Positions 37,252 to 50,132 of a DNA stretch of 64,000 nt are shown in pieces. Positions within the stretch are counted from its first letter, which is position 1, and each line of letters begins with the position of its first letter. The notes under the pieces were generated by a model. It had not been told where the DNA came from. It ran no database searches and worked only from the letters and a program-made list of their open reading frames with translations. This DNA comes from Voacanga thouarsii. Lineage: Eukaryota; Streptophyta; Magnoliopsida; Gentianales; Apocynaceae. The stretch spans positions 1,662,501-1,726,500 of the forward strand of contig JANUWF010001497.1 of assembly GCA_026120185.1 (NCBI GenBank). Direction: 5' to 3'. The position numbers were made by a program, and so were the translations under genes.

Positions 37252-37875
37252 CCTGGGGGATGTGTGGTTGCTGGGAGAGGTAGGAAGCCCGGATGAGGTC
37301 TCGGGGAATGGCAATGGATTTGTTGCAAGAATGCATCAAGTGGGCTTTCACAGTTCTAGCTGTCTTTGTCAAGTAGAGGACATATGAACTGTAGATAGTA
37401 GACAGCAGCATTTGTCTCTGATCAATCATGCTGTTACTGGTCCAGTGCCCTTCTATTTTTCTGGTTGAGTTGCTTTCAAGGTTATTTACAAAGTCAAAGT
37501 TAAGGCTAGGGCTGTCCATTGGGTTTAATTACCTGGGCCTACTTGCCCTTGCTGAAATTGGATCCTTGAATGCATTCATCATACCACACCTCACAGTATC
37601 TTTTTTTTTTTTTTTTTTAAAGGAAACTGTTGCTTGTATTATTTTGAAATGTTTGTGATTTTTGGTATCTATTCACCAGATTAGATGGGCTAAAAGCCCA
37701 GTTAATTACAATAATTCATATTTATCCTATTTCTATCGGTTGATATGAAAAGGATCTAAGCTTTGTTAATTGACTACCATTTATTATACTTTTATAGGTT
37801 ATAATTCTTCATCCATTTTTATATACACGTGGGGGCCTTGAAGCCCATGTGAGATTGGGCCTAACAAGGATCAAG

Positions 37876-37899
37876 CTCTCTCTCTCTCTCTCTCTCTCT
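37876..37899. repeat. (CT)12 microsatellite
   Basis: Twelve CT units on the plus strand. Confidence 0.95.
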
Positions 37900-38624
37900 T
37901 TTTGCTTGATCACCTTTTTTTCAAAAAAAAACTATAATAATAAAAATTTATTTGCACATAAATATAATATCTCTTTGGGTGAACATAATTCTCGTCAAAT
38001 ATCCTTAAGTTTTACAAAATTTTCAAATTAGTTAAAAATATTTGTTAATTAAATTTTAAATTCAGTACATATTCTGATTTCCTTTCTATGTATAAAGCCG
38101 GATTAGAAGATTCTTGTCTGTGCAGTAATGGCTGGTGGTCCAGTTGATAAAAGAAAGTCGCAAACTTGTGGTGCTGGGTTTTGAGGTATTTATCCATATG
38201 CTCGGGCACCCATATATAAAGGAAAATTTGGTATATAGGTAGGAGGAAGATGGAAGAAAAATGGTATGATGATTTCAACATCGAAAAAAGGTTGAGGCAA
38301 GATGCGACCCTTCTTTTATCAAACATCAACCCTTAGCTCTATCTGGCAGCATCCATCCCTCTACTGATCAGGGGGCTGGGATGGGGTGGGGTGGTGGGAG
38401 GGACGCATTTATTACGGAGATCACTAACATATTCGGCAGTGAGGGAGTGGGAAAGATGAGCCAAGTGGAGGAATTGCATTGAGTTTAACGGTCCCCGGTT
38501 TCTGCTACTTTTTGGTTCCCCGTTCTGTTTCCAAAAATATGGTACAAAGCCTAGCTTGATTGCCTTTTTGGTCGGATATTTATTTCATAATAAACAAAAG
38601 ATTCCAGCATTGAGAAGATAAAAT

Positions 38625-38985
38625 TTTTAAGGGTTGTAGACATAGCAATGGTATGATTTTTAGTGATATGTAGAGAGGAAGTGAAATAAGAGGGAGTATT
38701 TTCCTTTATATCGGCATTTCTTTTTAAATTAGAAGAAGGATTGGGTTGAGAGATAATAAAGTAATCACGTTAATAAAAAGAATAATACTTATTATTTTTA
38801 TGTTTTAAAAAATTAAATAAAAGAGAGTATAAAGGACAAAAAAGGTAAACCAATTTTCTCCCCCTTTCCCTTTTCTTCATACTAAATAAAAACATGATAA
38901 AAAAAATAACTATTTCACTTTTCTTTTATTTTCTTCTTTTCCCTCCTCCTCCCCTTCCGTGAACCAAACTATATGTTAGGTAGAA
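38625..38985. mobile_element. Diverged MITE related to the element at 10579-10968
   Basis: The right end TCCGTGAACCAAACTATATGTTAG and the preceding CCCTTTCCCTTTTCTTC / TTCCCTCCTCCTCCCCTTCC tract match the right part of the 10579 element (CTCCCTCTTTGTGAACCAAA). The left part (GGAAGTGAAATAAGAGGGAG) is only loosely similar and the left boundary is approximate. Confidence 0.45.
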
Positions 38986-41006
38986 TGAATCAATAACAAA
39001 CGATAATTAGAGATGCCAAAAAAAAAAAAAAAAGGAAAAGCGATTCAAATTATTGTTGACAAAAAATTCATGTTCCAATATGATGGAAATTAAATGCACT
39101 TTTTGTTGTCGGAAAATACAGTTCGTATTATCTTGAGGAGAAAGAATCCAATGATTCCACGAAAAAAGACTCTCTCTTTAACTGTATAAATAATGGGAAT
39201 ATTACAAGATGGATGAAAATAAGAACAAATTGATCCATATAAGGTAATATTTACCTCTATAAACAATTTTCTTTCATATTATTCCCTGACAAATTTTGCG
39301 TTTCCTTATAAGATATTTAATAGATTAATTATCAATTTATCGTGTAAAACGTTTCACTTTATTCAATTACGAATATATTAATCTCCAAGTCATCTAACAT
39401 CATAGACCGATCGTCCAAAAAACTTAAAAAATTTAACGTAATTTAAGCACTTGCATGATAAAAGGATTCCATCATCAATTATGTCAAAACCCACCAATTC
39501 AACAGGATTCATCAGCCCATTAAAAAACGCAACAAGGCCAATTTGATTGAAAAAAACATATTCAACACTTTAATCACAACGTTTTTATTCATTAAACTTC
39601 AACCTCTTTTCCTTGAACAACGATTTTGATATTTGGACATTGCTAGGTGGGACAATGGATACTTTCATTTTCAAGTGCCTTAATTCTTACCTAAAGAATA
39701 CTAACTTTTTTAAAATCCCTTTTTAATGCAACTTGTGCATAAATTAACTATCTTGGTAGGTTAAAACTTTTATGTTCTTTTATAAAAGTGCGTATATATT
39801 GGAAAAGTTCCTCTGCATGAATGAGTTAATGTCACAATTCTATTTACTTTCATGATTCATCTTTATATTAACAGGGCTCAGAGGGAGGGTATCCTATTAT
39901 TGTCTTTGTCCTATATATGAGAAGTTTTTCAATTGTAGTACTTGGACGAATAAAAAATTTTGGAATCAGCCAAAGCTTTAATGATTATCTCCCGTGATCA
40001 AATGCGTTCTTAAAATATATAGTTATGATAAGTGACACATTATTAGTAAAGAGTTATATAATTAATAAAGTATAAATATATTTTAAAGATAAAGAGTATT
40101 TATAATAATTAAAAAAGATATAAGTATAAAGAACAAATCCTGCACTTGAGACCAAATGCGTTGAAGCCAGTAGTACTAAAATCGGATTGCGAAATGAACT
40201 CGTACGTTTACTGCTTATGCATAGTTTTACAAGTGAATATAAAATAAAATAAACTTAATTTTGTAATTCCAATTACTAAATATATACAAATATGTGTTTA
40301 TAAGGTTTAAAAATAAATAAAATATAAAATTTAAGTAATCAAATATGCAAATGAAAAAATAAAACACAGAGTTCAAAACTATGAAAAGTGAAAAAAAGAA
40401 AAATATTTTTAAAATGATGAAAATAAATCAAAGAACATTGAAAAACCGGCACGGTACGGATTGCCACGTTTATCTCCTGGCCAGTGGCCGCTGATTGAAG
40501 GTTTGTCACCAATAAAGTGTTGGTTCAACTATATCAAAATTGCTTTTCCTACTTTATTGATTTTGCGTTTGATTCTCTTTAGTTTTTCTCGTGTTGTATA
40601 AGGAAAAAAAATGACCATTAAACAAAAATTAAGCAGACTTTTATTGTGACATCTTGTTACATTGAAGGAGTCATTAAATGATCTATTATGCCACATTAAA
40701 GCATTAATGATCAATCCCTACCATATGATTTTATTTAATTTTGTTGCACAACTTGTCCACATGGTTGACAACCATGCCAATTAAGTCAGGGGTCGGCATA
40801 GGGCACTAATTGAAGAATTAATTTGTGATGTTAATGGAATATATTGTTCTATTATCTATTCTGTCTGGTAGGAAAGAGATTATATTTTTTACATTTAACT
40901 GGTGTGACGTTCCACTCATAATGGGATAGGGTGCTTGTTAAATATGTATATTTGCGTAGCATTTATTGACTTAAAGTACACTTTTGCTTGAGAAGGAAAA
41001 AAAAGT

Positions 41007-41329
41007 ACTTTCTTCGTCTTTATTTATCTGTTACAGTTAACTATTTCACACAATTTAAAAAAAAATTAGTTAGTTTTTTAAATTTATACAACTTTGTTTA
41101 TACATTCCAAAAGTACTCTTGAATTTAATATTCTCCACAACTATTTTTTTACTTTATTTACTCAACTCTCTCTCTAAAGTTATTACACTTTTATTTTTCA
41201 AAACTATTTAATACAAGGGTATAGTAGTAAAATTAACATTAACGACACCTAAATTTTTTACTGTGACAAATAAAAACAGACACCAAAACTTTTCGATTAT
41301 GACAGATAAATAGAGATGGAGGGAATACA
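41007..41329. mobile_element. Stowaway-like MITE, complete
   Basis: About 323 bp between TA dinucleotides. The left end is CTTTCTTCGTCTTTATTTATCTG and the right end inverted is TTCCCTCCATCTCTATTTATCTG, so the terminal inverted repeats agree over about 25 bases with a few changes. The interior contains TAATACAAGGGTATAGTAGT, shared with the truncated copy at 1970-2125. No ORF. Confidence 0.75.
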
Positions 41330-42699
41330 TTTAATTCTGAATATGAAAAGAATTAGGGTTTCCTATAAAAAGCAACATCTCTATACGTTTTTGTCTTTTG
41401 GAGATTGTCTATGCTTCAAATTTAAACGTCAATTAAGAACCGAGTTTCAATCATTTCAAATAATTATGGGGAGTTTTAACCTATGTGCTCTAAAAATGTA
41501 AATAATGAAAAAGAAAACTTTAATAGGGGCATAATATTTCATGAATGTCACAAAAATAATGAAAAAGATTTTAGTGCATTTATTTATTTTATGGAAAATC
41601 AAAATAAGTTAAATTACGGTTAACTAGCTAGGGATAGGAGGCAAATGTAGCTACTTTTTGGAGAGAAAGATAAATATTTTCTTGTTAACGTAAAAATAAG
41701 TATTGGATGATATTGATGTAACATTAGATGAATATCTATAAATATTTTAATAGTAATTTTTGTGAATTCAATAGCATTAATTTGACAAAAAAGTTTAAAT
41801 AAAAAATTGTATGTTTTATTTATATTTATTATTATAATGTAATTGAGTTGAAACGTGCTATTTCTCACTAAAACTTATAATTTTTGCCAAGTCAGTTATT
41901 ACTATTTAACTTTTAAAAATTACTACTTTATAATTTGTTGGGGTAAATTGTATTAAGGTTGTCGTTTCACAAGTCTTTTTGACAGAAAGAGTTCTTGACA
42001 AACTGAAATTGTTTCTAAAGTCTGTGAACAGTGTAGTTGGCAAGTTTGATGCATGATAAATTTGAAGCGGTTTGGGAAACCAAAGTTCTTGAAATCTACT
42101 ATGTATCTTAGAAAGAATCTATTGGAGATCTTAGATGATAGAGTTTGGATTCGACTATTCGTAGGACTACAATGTTTTAGGAAACGTGAAGAAAAAAGCC
42201 TTTTCGCAGTCTTCAAATTCAATAAGGAATCAATCACTCTATTCGAGTATAAGAAGCTGACTATGAAGCTACGGATGGTGTGTAAGATAAAGAAAACTGA
42301 AGCACTAAACTCATTGTAACTCTTTAGTCCTTAGTTTACAGTAAGAGAATTTATATGTATATTCTGAGCAGGTTTTGAAGCATGTGCTATTGACGAAGAC
42401 TTTAGTTATTCACTATTAGAGTATGCTTTAGCAATTCAAGTTTGGTATTTCTATAATCATTATCTTGTGACGGGTTTAGATTAAAATCTTCTTTATATCT
42501 GGTACCTTTCTGGTGAGGAAGGTTTCTGAAGTCAAACGAAGTTTGTTGAGATACTGCAACAATGATTGATGGGAGTTTGATCATAATAGTTGAGTTTAAC
42601 AATAGTCTTCTATTAATTTGACAAAAGAATACTAGATTGTGTTTTGTTAGAATCCACTAGGGATCACTTGGTGAATTGAGATAAGTGTTATCCTTGTAA

Positions 42700-44300
42700 T
42701 AAGTGGTCATTATACACATATTTTGGGGTCATTTGTGGTGTATTTATGCTTGATTTTTAGATCAAATGCCATTCATTCCCCTCACTTTGATATACTTTTG
42801 TATAGAATTAATGTTAGATGAACATTGTGAAAAGATTGCACAAAAGGTGGAGAAAAATGCCGAAATAGGGAGGCTTCTTGAAAACATAACTGGCCATGGC
42901 TTGTTGATGCATTTTGAAGGAAAACTGGCCCTAGCTTAATAAAGTCAAGGCCAGCTTATGTGAAAAAAGCACAATAAAGCTGCTTCAAGAAGGAAATTGC
43001 AAGAACCGGCTCATGTGAAGACAACAAATCCAAGGGCTAACTAAGACCAATCTAAGGACTGGCTTATGAAGAAACAAATAAGGAAAGTAGACATGGTTGG
43101 CTCATGAAGAAAAATAAAAGAACTGGCATCGGTTCTTATATTCTAACAGGCAACGGTTCAATGTAGAGAGCATAAGAAAATCGAATTATTGGGAGTAATA
43201 AGCACCGGTTCTCACACTCCATCAGGCACCGGTTATATTCACAGATCAGATCTAGTGCACAAATTGAGCTACGATTTTGAGGGTTTCTTTGGGCCTATAA
43301 ATAGAATAGAGCAGACCAAAGAGTGGCAGCTAATATTAGAGAAAAATCCCCACACCTAAAAGAGAGGAGATTCAAGGAGAAGCATAGAGGATTGCTTAAG
43401 GAAAACTTGGAGAAGATGAGGTAGAAAGCTTGTCAATGAGTTTTTCTTTCTTTGTCTTCACTTGGCAACATTTATTTGTTTGTCTTTATTGTTTTTGAAG
43501 AGATGAATCCTAGTTAGATTTTTGTATTAAATCTTTCTCTTGATTTGTTGAATTTCCATTTCAATAAATGATTACTTGAGCTTACTTTTGTTGGATTTAT
43601 TATTTCTGTTGCTCTTCCTTAATAAATTCAAGAGCAGGGGTTAGGGATTGAGTACCAATCTAACGGGTTCAATGTTTGTTTTTCCTTGATTAACTCGAGA
43701 GAGGTTGAAAGATTAAAACTTGGTAATCATTAGGATCTTGGTATCGCCTAGAGATAGGGACATTAGGGTCTTTTGAATTTACCTTTGGTAATTGGGAGTT
43801 TGTACTTAATACTTCTTGGATTCAATTAGTGAGGTAAAAATACCCTTTGATTGACTAAAAATAGGAAATTCATAACTCGAAAGAGAGTGAGTTTTGCATT
43901 TGTGACCTTCTTATCGACATTAGGATTTGACTATCTTGAATTGTGTTTGGTACTTGGCTAATTTTGGAGGATTTTTTACAAGTATATGTCATTTCCTTTT
44001 TTTTGAATCCTTGATATTCTCATAGTCAATCTTGTGAGGGTTGTGTTGATTCTTTATGCTCATCCATTGTAGTTAGTTTATCCCATTAATTTGTTAGGCT
44101 AAATAATAAAAAAAAAGAGAGTTAGTAATGGTACATTTATCTCTCTCCTGAGGATCTTCGATACTTGCCATTAGAACTCTATACTACATGATATGTGCAC
44201 TTGTCTAAATATGTTTTGTGTGAGTAATTTTGGAATTTTATAATTTAAAACTTGATTGTGCATGATATCATTTTCTATACACACAAAGCATGCATTATCT
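42700..44300 (+). mobile_element. Athila-like solo LTR inserted in the Copia B LTR
   Basis: 1601 bp flanked by TGTAA (42695-42699 and 44301-44305), a likely 5-bp target duplication. Copia A shows that the host sequence should run straight from TATCCTTGTAA to CTTTGTTTATAG. The inserted DNA ends with GAACTCTATACTACATGATATGTGCACTTG and GTGTGAGTAATTTTGG.ATTTTATA, matching the 3' end of the Athila-like LTRs at 51668-53029 and 56184-56874. It contains two CACCGGTT-type repeats and no pol gene. The outer TG...CA ends are not perfect, so boundaries may be off by a few bases. Confidence 0.65.
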
Positions 44301-44486
44301 TGTAACTTTGTTTATAGTTTTAGTAGATTTCTTTATTGGTCTCGAACTCGCAGATATAGATTTATTGATAGCCAAACTATATTACCAATTTACTGTGTTT
44401 GTTAAATTCCTTATTTTAAAATTTGTCAAACTAATATAATTGCAATAGAAAAGTTTAAGAAAAGCATAGGAATTTGACGTACTAAA

Positions 44487-47400
44487 TGTAATACCCCGCC
44501 CAAAACTACCTTTGACTATAGGGAAAAGTCATGCATTGCATAGTATTTTGCATTTTATGTGGTAGTTTAGAATTATTTTATTTGCATGGATGCATGTGAA
44601 TTTTTCCGTTGCTCTTGCATTTGAATTAATGGAGGTGAGATAGTGTGTTGCTAAAGATTTGGTTAAGGGAGGCTTGGTCGAAGATTTGGAGGGATGAATA
44701 TTGGGGGTGGTAAGATCTTCTTGTAGGAATAATTAGTATTGGAATTGATTTGGAATAGCGGAGAGGATGGTGATTTTTTCGTGGTGGCCCGAGTTCAAAT
44801 GCTATCTCTTGTGAATCCTAGTTTCTCTTCTTGAAGATTCTTTTCCTTAGAGTTTCCATGTCTTGGCCGAAAAAGATATAACAAACCTAGAGAAATTTTA
44901 GTGCCAATATTGCAAGGAAATAAGTCTCCATATTTATTTCCTAAAATCAAGGACTTTGATGTGAATAAAGCTCACTCTTAATTTTCAGCTTTTATTCCTT
45001 AGGATTTTCGAAAAAAAAAACCCTAGTTAATAATTAAAATTTCAGCTTGATTTTAGCTTAATAGATGCTGCCATAGATAGTTGGAATTAAAGAGTCATTC
45101 TTCTGGTAGGAAACCTTGTTGGTTTTAAACCTAGAACTTTAGCTAAAAATTTGGAAAATTTTTCCAGCTAGTGCCGCCACTTCTTGAAGGAATTTTAGCT
45201 CAACCCAAACTTTTCCAAAGTTAGGAAATCTTATTCTAAATCCTTTAGTAAATTAGATTTTATTTCAATCCTAATTTAACTAGGTTTTGCTACCTTTTCC
45301 TAACTGAAATTCGGCAGCCTTGTGCAAGCACAAGTTGTCCGAAAACTCCAGCACTCCTAGGTGCAATACAACACTCCAAACCATAACTCAAAACATCTAG
45401 AACACTCCTCATAAATTCAGATTACCTTAGCTGCACAAAACCAGATTTTTATCTCAAAAAAAAACTACAGATTTCGGCCAGCCTTGTACAGGAATTTCGG
45501 CCAGCTTGCACTCCTACACAAACCGAAATTCTGCACACCAAAACACACCAGAATCCTCAGTTGATCAAGCCAATTTTTTGCGCCTAAAACCCTCATCTTT
45601 TCTCTGAAAATTGCGGCAGAACCACAGCTACAACAGACCAGAATTTCTCCTCTTATTGTTCAGCAATTTCGTACAGCAAAACCACTGCACGCGCACAGAA
45701 ATTTCAGCTCTTCAAACCTTCTCAAACTCTTCTTTGATTGGCCCAAAATTCTGAACACATTCAGCCTTTCCCTTGAGCAATATTTCAACCAGCACAAAGA
45801 AGCAAATTACAGAATATTTTCTCCCTTAAACCCTCTCAAAGTTGGCAGCAATAAGGCACACCATAAGCTGCAATTTTTTCCCTTGCTGTCCAAGAAACCT
45901 AAAGCCATTAGGAGTCTTCCTAAACACCACCATCTAACCCTAAACCAATCTTCTCTAACCCTAAAGCATAGTAGCCGATTACCCTTTCTATTCTACACGA
46001 AAAATTCCAGCAAGAACTTCACAGCAATTTTCGAAAATCTTAAGAGCAATACCTAGCAAAAATCGAACACACCTTAAGGTAAGCAAAAATCCTCACAACC
46101 TCTTGATGCCGTTTTCTCTAATGATTCTTTTCTCCTTCTTCTTCCCTTAAATCACGCCACATAGAGGCTGATTTCATCTTCTTCTTTAATTTTCGGTCAA
46201 GAGGAGCAAATGAGGTAGCTTTTTTCTTCTTTTCAAGTGAACTCAGGACGATCACCATAGGAGTATCGAGACCTCATTACCCGGTTGTTGCAAGGTAAGG
46301 GAATACCCACCCTTGATGCCGAAAGTAAGGTTTAATGATGTCTATTAGTTGGATGAGCATATGGTCATGGTATATGATTTTTGGGGATTGGAAAGTTTAC
46401 TTGGATTTAAATAGGGGATTGCGAATTGTTGTGAAAATAAATGAGATTAGAGCATGTTCGAATTAATTGAGACCCTGATCATGATATTATATGGTGTAGA
46501 TCAGGAGGATAATTGAGGAAAGTAAACTGTGATTTTATCTCATTTATTTGAGGCATATCAAGTAAGTCCTTGCATAAACTCTTTTGTTAAATGTTGTGAT
46601 GGTAAGTCCTTGTATAAACTCTTTGGTTAAATGTTGTGATGGCAAATATATGTTGTAAAGCTATTGTTGAACTATGATTATTTGAGTTGTAAACGTGGAA
46701 AATTATTCTTTAAACGGTTTTGTCAAACTAATGATTTTATCAAGAAAACTATTCTTTCCTAAATTTTTAGAAAACTCTTTTAGAGAAAATTCGCGTTGTA
46801 CAAAGCCAAGGTGTGGAGATATTTTGAATCAGGAATTGACGGATATGTTCATTGAGTACTCAATAAGGGTAGGCTAACAATACTAGTCTTGGAGGGCTAG
46901 CGTAAGTCTTCTGGTAGGAGGCTACCTCCAGAAGATGAACTCTGCTTGAAAAGGCGACAGTGTTGGTTGGTCAGGCCAGTCCGAGCTAGCATTTGTACCT
47001 AGTAAGGTATTATTTATATTCCCGGCATGGACACCCGGATGGTTTTGTTGGGTGTAGAGATGGAAGAGTATCTCACCCGGTGAGCTGTACACTCACCTTG
47101 ATCAGAACGCCCAACGTGTGGTAATCTGGTCCGGACAAGGTGCACAAAGTGTGGTGCCTTGGCCATTTTGTTCTCATGGAGCCCAACGTGTGGTGACATG
47201 ACTGTGTATTCGAGTGGAGGATTTATTTTGTACAAAGTGTGATAATGAGAAAAACCCACTCCTTGCGAAAAGAGATTGTTTATGACTTGCCAAATTATTT
47301 CTACAAATATTTTATACTTTGCATACACGTACTATTCAAAACACCATGTGCACACACAGGACTTACTGAGATTTATTCTCACACGATTTTACATCATGTT

Positions 47401-47691
47401 TTCAGGAGATAGATTGTGCTGAGTCAGCGAGGCTTTGACAGTAGAGGCTTTTGCTATTTTTTTTCTATGCTGTTCTAGGAGACTTTTGTCGTTTATACTT
47501 CTGAACAATATTTCCTTTATTTCGTATTGCTCCAATTTGAGCCTGATGTAATAAGAGTATTTCTTCGTTTATCAAAGTTGACTCTTTTGGAAATTGCATT
47601 TATATTTTATACTTCGTTTTAAAGACCCCTTGTCCTACGGGATGGGGCGACATCCCCGCCCTTTTAGGGTACGTAGTCGTGGGGTGTTACA
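44487..47691 (+). mobile_element. 3.2-kb solo LTR with CTAAA target duplication
   Basis: 3205 bp flanked by perfect CTAAA repeats (44482-44486 and 47692-47696). Ends are TGTAATACCCCG and TGGGGTGTTACA, a 12-bp imperfect inverted repeat with TG...CA termini. Host Copia LTR text resumes immediately on both sides. No gag or pol domain is seen; ORFs inside are short. The length suits a large Gypsy-type LTR, but the lineage was not determined. The interior has C-rich/A-rich plus-strand composition (45300-46080) and a GTGTGG/ACCCGG-rich segment near 47030-47200. Confidence 0.8.
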
Positions 47692-47783
47692 CTAAACCTT
47701 ACAAATCTTATTAGAGCAGTTCAGTGTTGCTAATAAACTATTTATTTAGTAGGTGAGATCTTGGAAGATTGATTTAGAAAATC

Positions 47784-48745
47784 ATGTCTGAATCAGCAGA
47801 AAAAGGAGTCAATGTCACACGACTCCTGTTGCCAAAAAGAACAAACTATGGTTATTGGAAAATCAAAACAAAAATCTTCATCACAACTCTTAACATTGCT
47901 GCGTGGAAAGTTGTTCTGAAAGATTGGAAACTCCAACAAAGGTAAGTACTAGTTCCAATGAATCAAGGTTGAAATTAATTGATGAATAGACCGATGAAGA
48001 GTGTCGTCTTGCTAATGCCAATGCTAAAGCTTTGAGTGCAATCTCTACTATTGTTAGACCATATGAATTCAAGCTGATCTCAACTTGTAGGGCTACTAAA
48101 GATGTATGGGAAACATTGCAAAAAGTGTTTGAAAGTACAAGTACCATTCAAATGTCTAAATTACAAATGCTATTGACCTAGTTTGAGAAACTTAGAATGG
48201 ATGAATATGAAACGGCTAATGTGTTTAGCAAAAAGTTGATACTGCAAATCAAGCATTTCAACTTGGAGAGCAATATTCTTTAAAAAAAAAAAAAATTGAT
48301 TTGAAAGACTTTGAGATCTTCACCAGCAAGATTTCAAGCCCAAATTGCTGCGATTGAAGAATGTCAGGATATCTCTCGAATGTGACTAGATGAATTGATG
48401 GGTTTTTTGCAAATATTTAAAATGCGTTTTTAGTTGCAGTCACAATCAAAGGGTAATAAAAAAGGTGTCGCTTTGAAAGTTAAAAAGGATTCTGATAAGA
48501 ACAATGATTCAGATGATGAAATTGGTTTGCTAATAAGAAGATTCAACAAAATGCAGAGAAAGCGAAAGCAAAAAAACAAGCGTTTTGGCAAAATATTTAA
48601 CAAGAAACCAGAAGTCCAACCAAAGGTTAACATGTAGTAGAAATTCACAAACAACAAGAATGCTTCAAAATGACCAAAATGTTATGTATGTAGTGGTATT
48701 AGTCATATTCACATTGACTGTGGAAACCTAAAGAAAAAGATGAAA
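47784..48745 (+). pseudogene. gag of Copia B (broken)
   Basis: It starts MSESAEKGVNVTRLLLPKRT, NYGYWKIKTKIF, NIAAWKVVL, the standard N-terminus of plant Copia gag, and hits a stop at 47942. Conserved text continues in shifted frames: LISTCRATKDVWETLQKVFE and TIQMSKLQMLLT (UBN2 domain, near 48070-48180), ISLECD (compare ISRMRLDELMG) near 48370, and a basic region at 48434-48637 (GLLIRRFNKMQRKRKQKNKR). An intact CCHC knuckle, CYVCSGISHIHIDC, is encoded at 48680-48721. Several stops and shifts make it non-functional. Confidence 0.85.
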
Positions 48746-49554
48746 AATTAAATCTTATAACATTGCTCTAAGTAATAGTGATGATGGCATACCATATTGT
48801 CCTTTTGAATTTAACTATAATAGAGATGATGATTTTGGCCAATCAAACAATGTTGCATTCAATGCTGTGATTGAGTAGGACCTAATTCTAGAGATAGAGA
48901 TACCAGTGTAAACAATAGAAAACCATGTAAATGAATTTGATAATGATGATGATGATGAGGAAATGTCACCTGAAACTCTCTTGCATGAATGTGAGTTGAT
49001 TTACTTAAACTAACTTAAAGGTGTGGAGCAAATTAAAGTGTTGAAGAAATAAATTCAAGGACTTCAATAATTACTCAGCTCTTAACAACGAACAATTGAA
49101 TTACTTGAAAAATAATATCAACAAGATGGGACTTAAAATTAAGTAATCAGTAGTTATAGAAGATTAGCCAAATGTTGATAGATGCTAAACTAGCTATTAA
49201 AAGGCTATATATTGGAAAAACGAAGGTGGATAAAGTTCTCTCTTTTGAAAAATCTCCTTCTAATAAAATTGGCTTGGATTATGATGAGTCTGAAAAATCT
49301 ATTGTATCAAAAGAATCTGATTGTTGCAAAATGAAGGGTTAATTAAGGAAGCTCAAACAAAGGACTAAGAAACCTCATATTTACTGTGATTATTGTTCTT
49401 TTGCAGATCATATGTGGAAGAATTATTTGAAAAAATTCAAATATCTCTAATATGGCCAAAAGTTTATTAAACCTGAGTTAACAATGGCAAGAAATCTTCG
49501 AAGATAAAGCGCATATAGATAAAAAAAGGTAAAATTAAAGCACATGTTGTTAAC

Positions 49555-50095
49555 ATGTTATTAAAGCCTGCTATGAAAGATATATGGCATCTTGACAGTA
49601 GATGCTCAAAGCATATGATAAGCAAAAAGAAATTTCTTAAGAACTATGAATGCAGAAAGAGTGGTTCTGTTACATTTGGTAATGGTTCAAATAATATGGT
49701 TGTTGGAATCGATACATTGAATCTTGAAGGTATGTCTAAACTTAAGACTTTATATGTTGATGGCTTGAAGGCGAATTTGATAAATATAAGTCAGCTATGT
49801 GATGATAATATATTGGCAAACTTTGACAAAGATAAGTGTCTTGTTGTTAATAAAATTGAAAACTATATGCTCTCTAGAAGTAGAACTTCTGACAATTGTT
49901 ATCAAATATGTATATCAAACAGTTATAATTGTGTGTTGGTAAAAAATTGATGATGCTAAGTTGTGGCATCAAAAGCTAGGTCATGTTAACTATAAGCAGA
50001 TGAAAACATTGAGTAGTATAGGAGCTATTCGTGGACTACTTCAGTCAGGTAAGCTTGTCAAAACTATCTGTTATAATTGTCAAACTGGTAAGTAG
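49555..50095 (+). pseudogene. Protease/pre-integrase and integrase zinc region of Copia B
   Basis: The open frame 49555-49950 begins with WHLDSRCSKHMISKKK, corresponding to the Copia protease site (usually LDSGCSRHM). Here the active-site Gly of D-S-G is Arg. It continues with SGSVTFGNGSNNMVVGID and LYVDGLKANLINISQLCDD (pre-integrase). After one stop, the frame reads DDAKLWHQKLGHVNYKQMK and then CYNCQTGK, the H..H and C..C pairs of the integrase HHCC zinc domain. The text ends about 15 bp before the insertion at 50112, so the integrase core is not in the window. Confidence 0.85.
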
Positions 50096-50132
50096 TTGGT
50101 GCGTGCTTGCGTGTGCTTCCTAGGAAGTATTA

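Larger units (their letters stand above)
33647..41935. other. Intergenic region with MITEs and microsatellites
   Basis: No gene is supported. Contents include an (AAT)n run (34562-34611), a hAT-type MITE (35506-35676), a stretch of more balanced base composition (about 36500-38550) holding small unrecognised ORFs, a 13-G run (37239-37251), a (CT)n run (37876-37899), a diverged MITE related to the one at 10579 (about 38625-38985) and a complete Stowaway-like MITE (41007-41329). The DNA around 34300-34560 and 35040-35200 is almost entirely A/T. Confidence 0.6.
41936..50111 (+). mobile_element. Copia B: 5' part of a Ty1/Copia element, interrupted several times
   Basis: The element is from the same family as Copia A but in opposite orientation. 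Its 5' LTR starts TGTTGGGGTAAATTG at 41936 and is found in three pieces: 41936-42699, 44306-44486 and 47697-47703 (ending CCTTACA). Joined in this order they align with the Copia A LTR. The primer-site region follows at about 47704-47720 (TTATTAGAGCAG, compare TATCAGAGC). Then come gag, protease/pre-integrase and the integrase zinc-binding region. At 50112 it is cut by a Gypsy-type element. No 3' half or 3' LTR is in the window; they are expected to the right of 64000. Confidence 0.85.
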
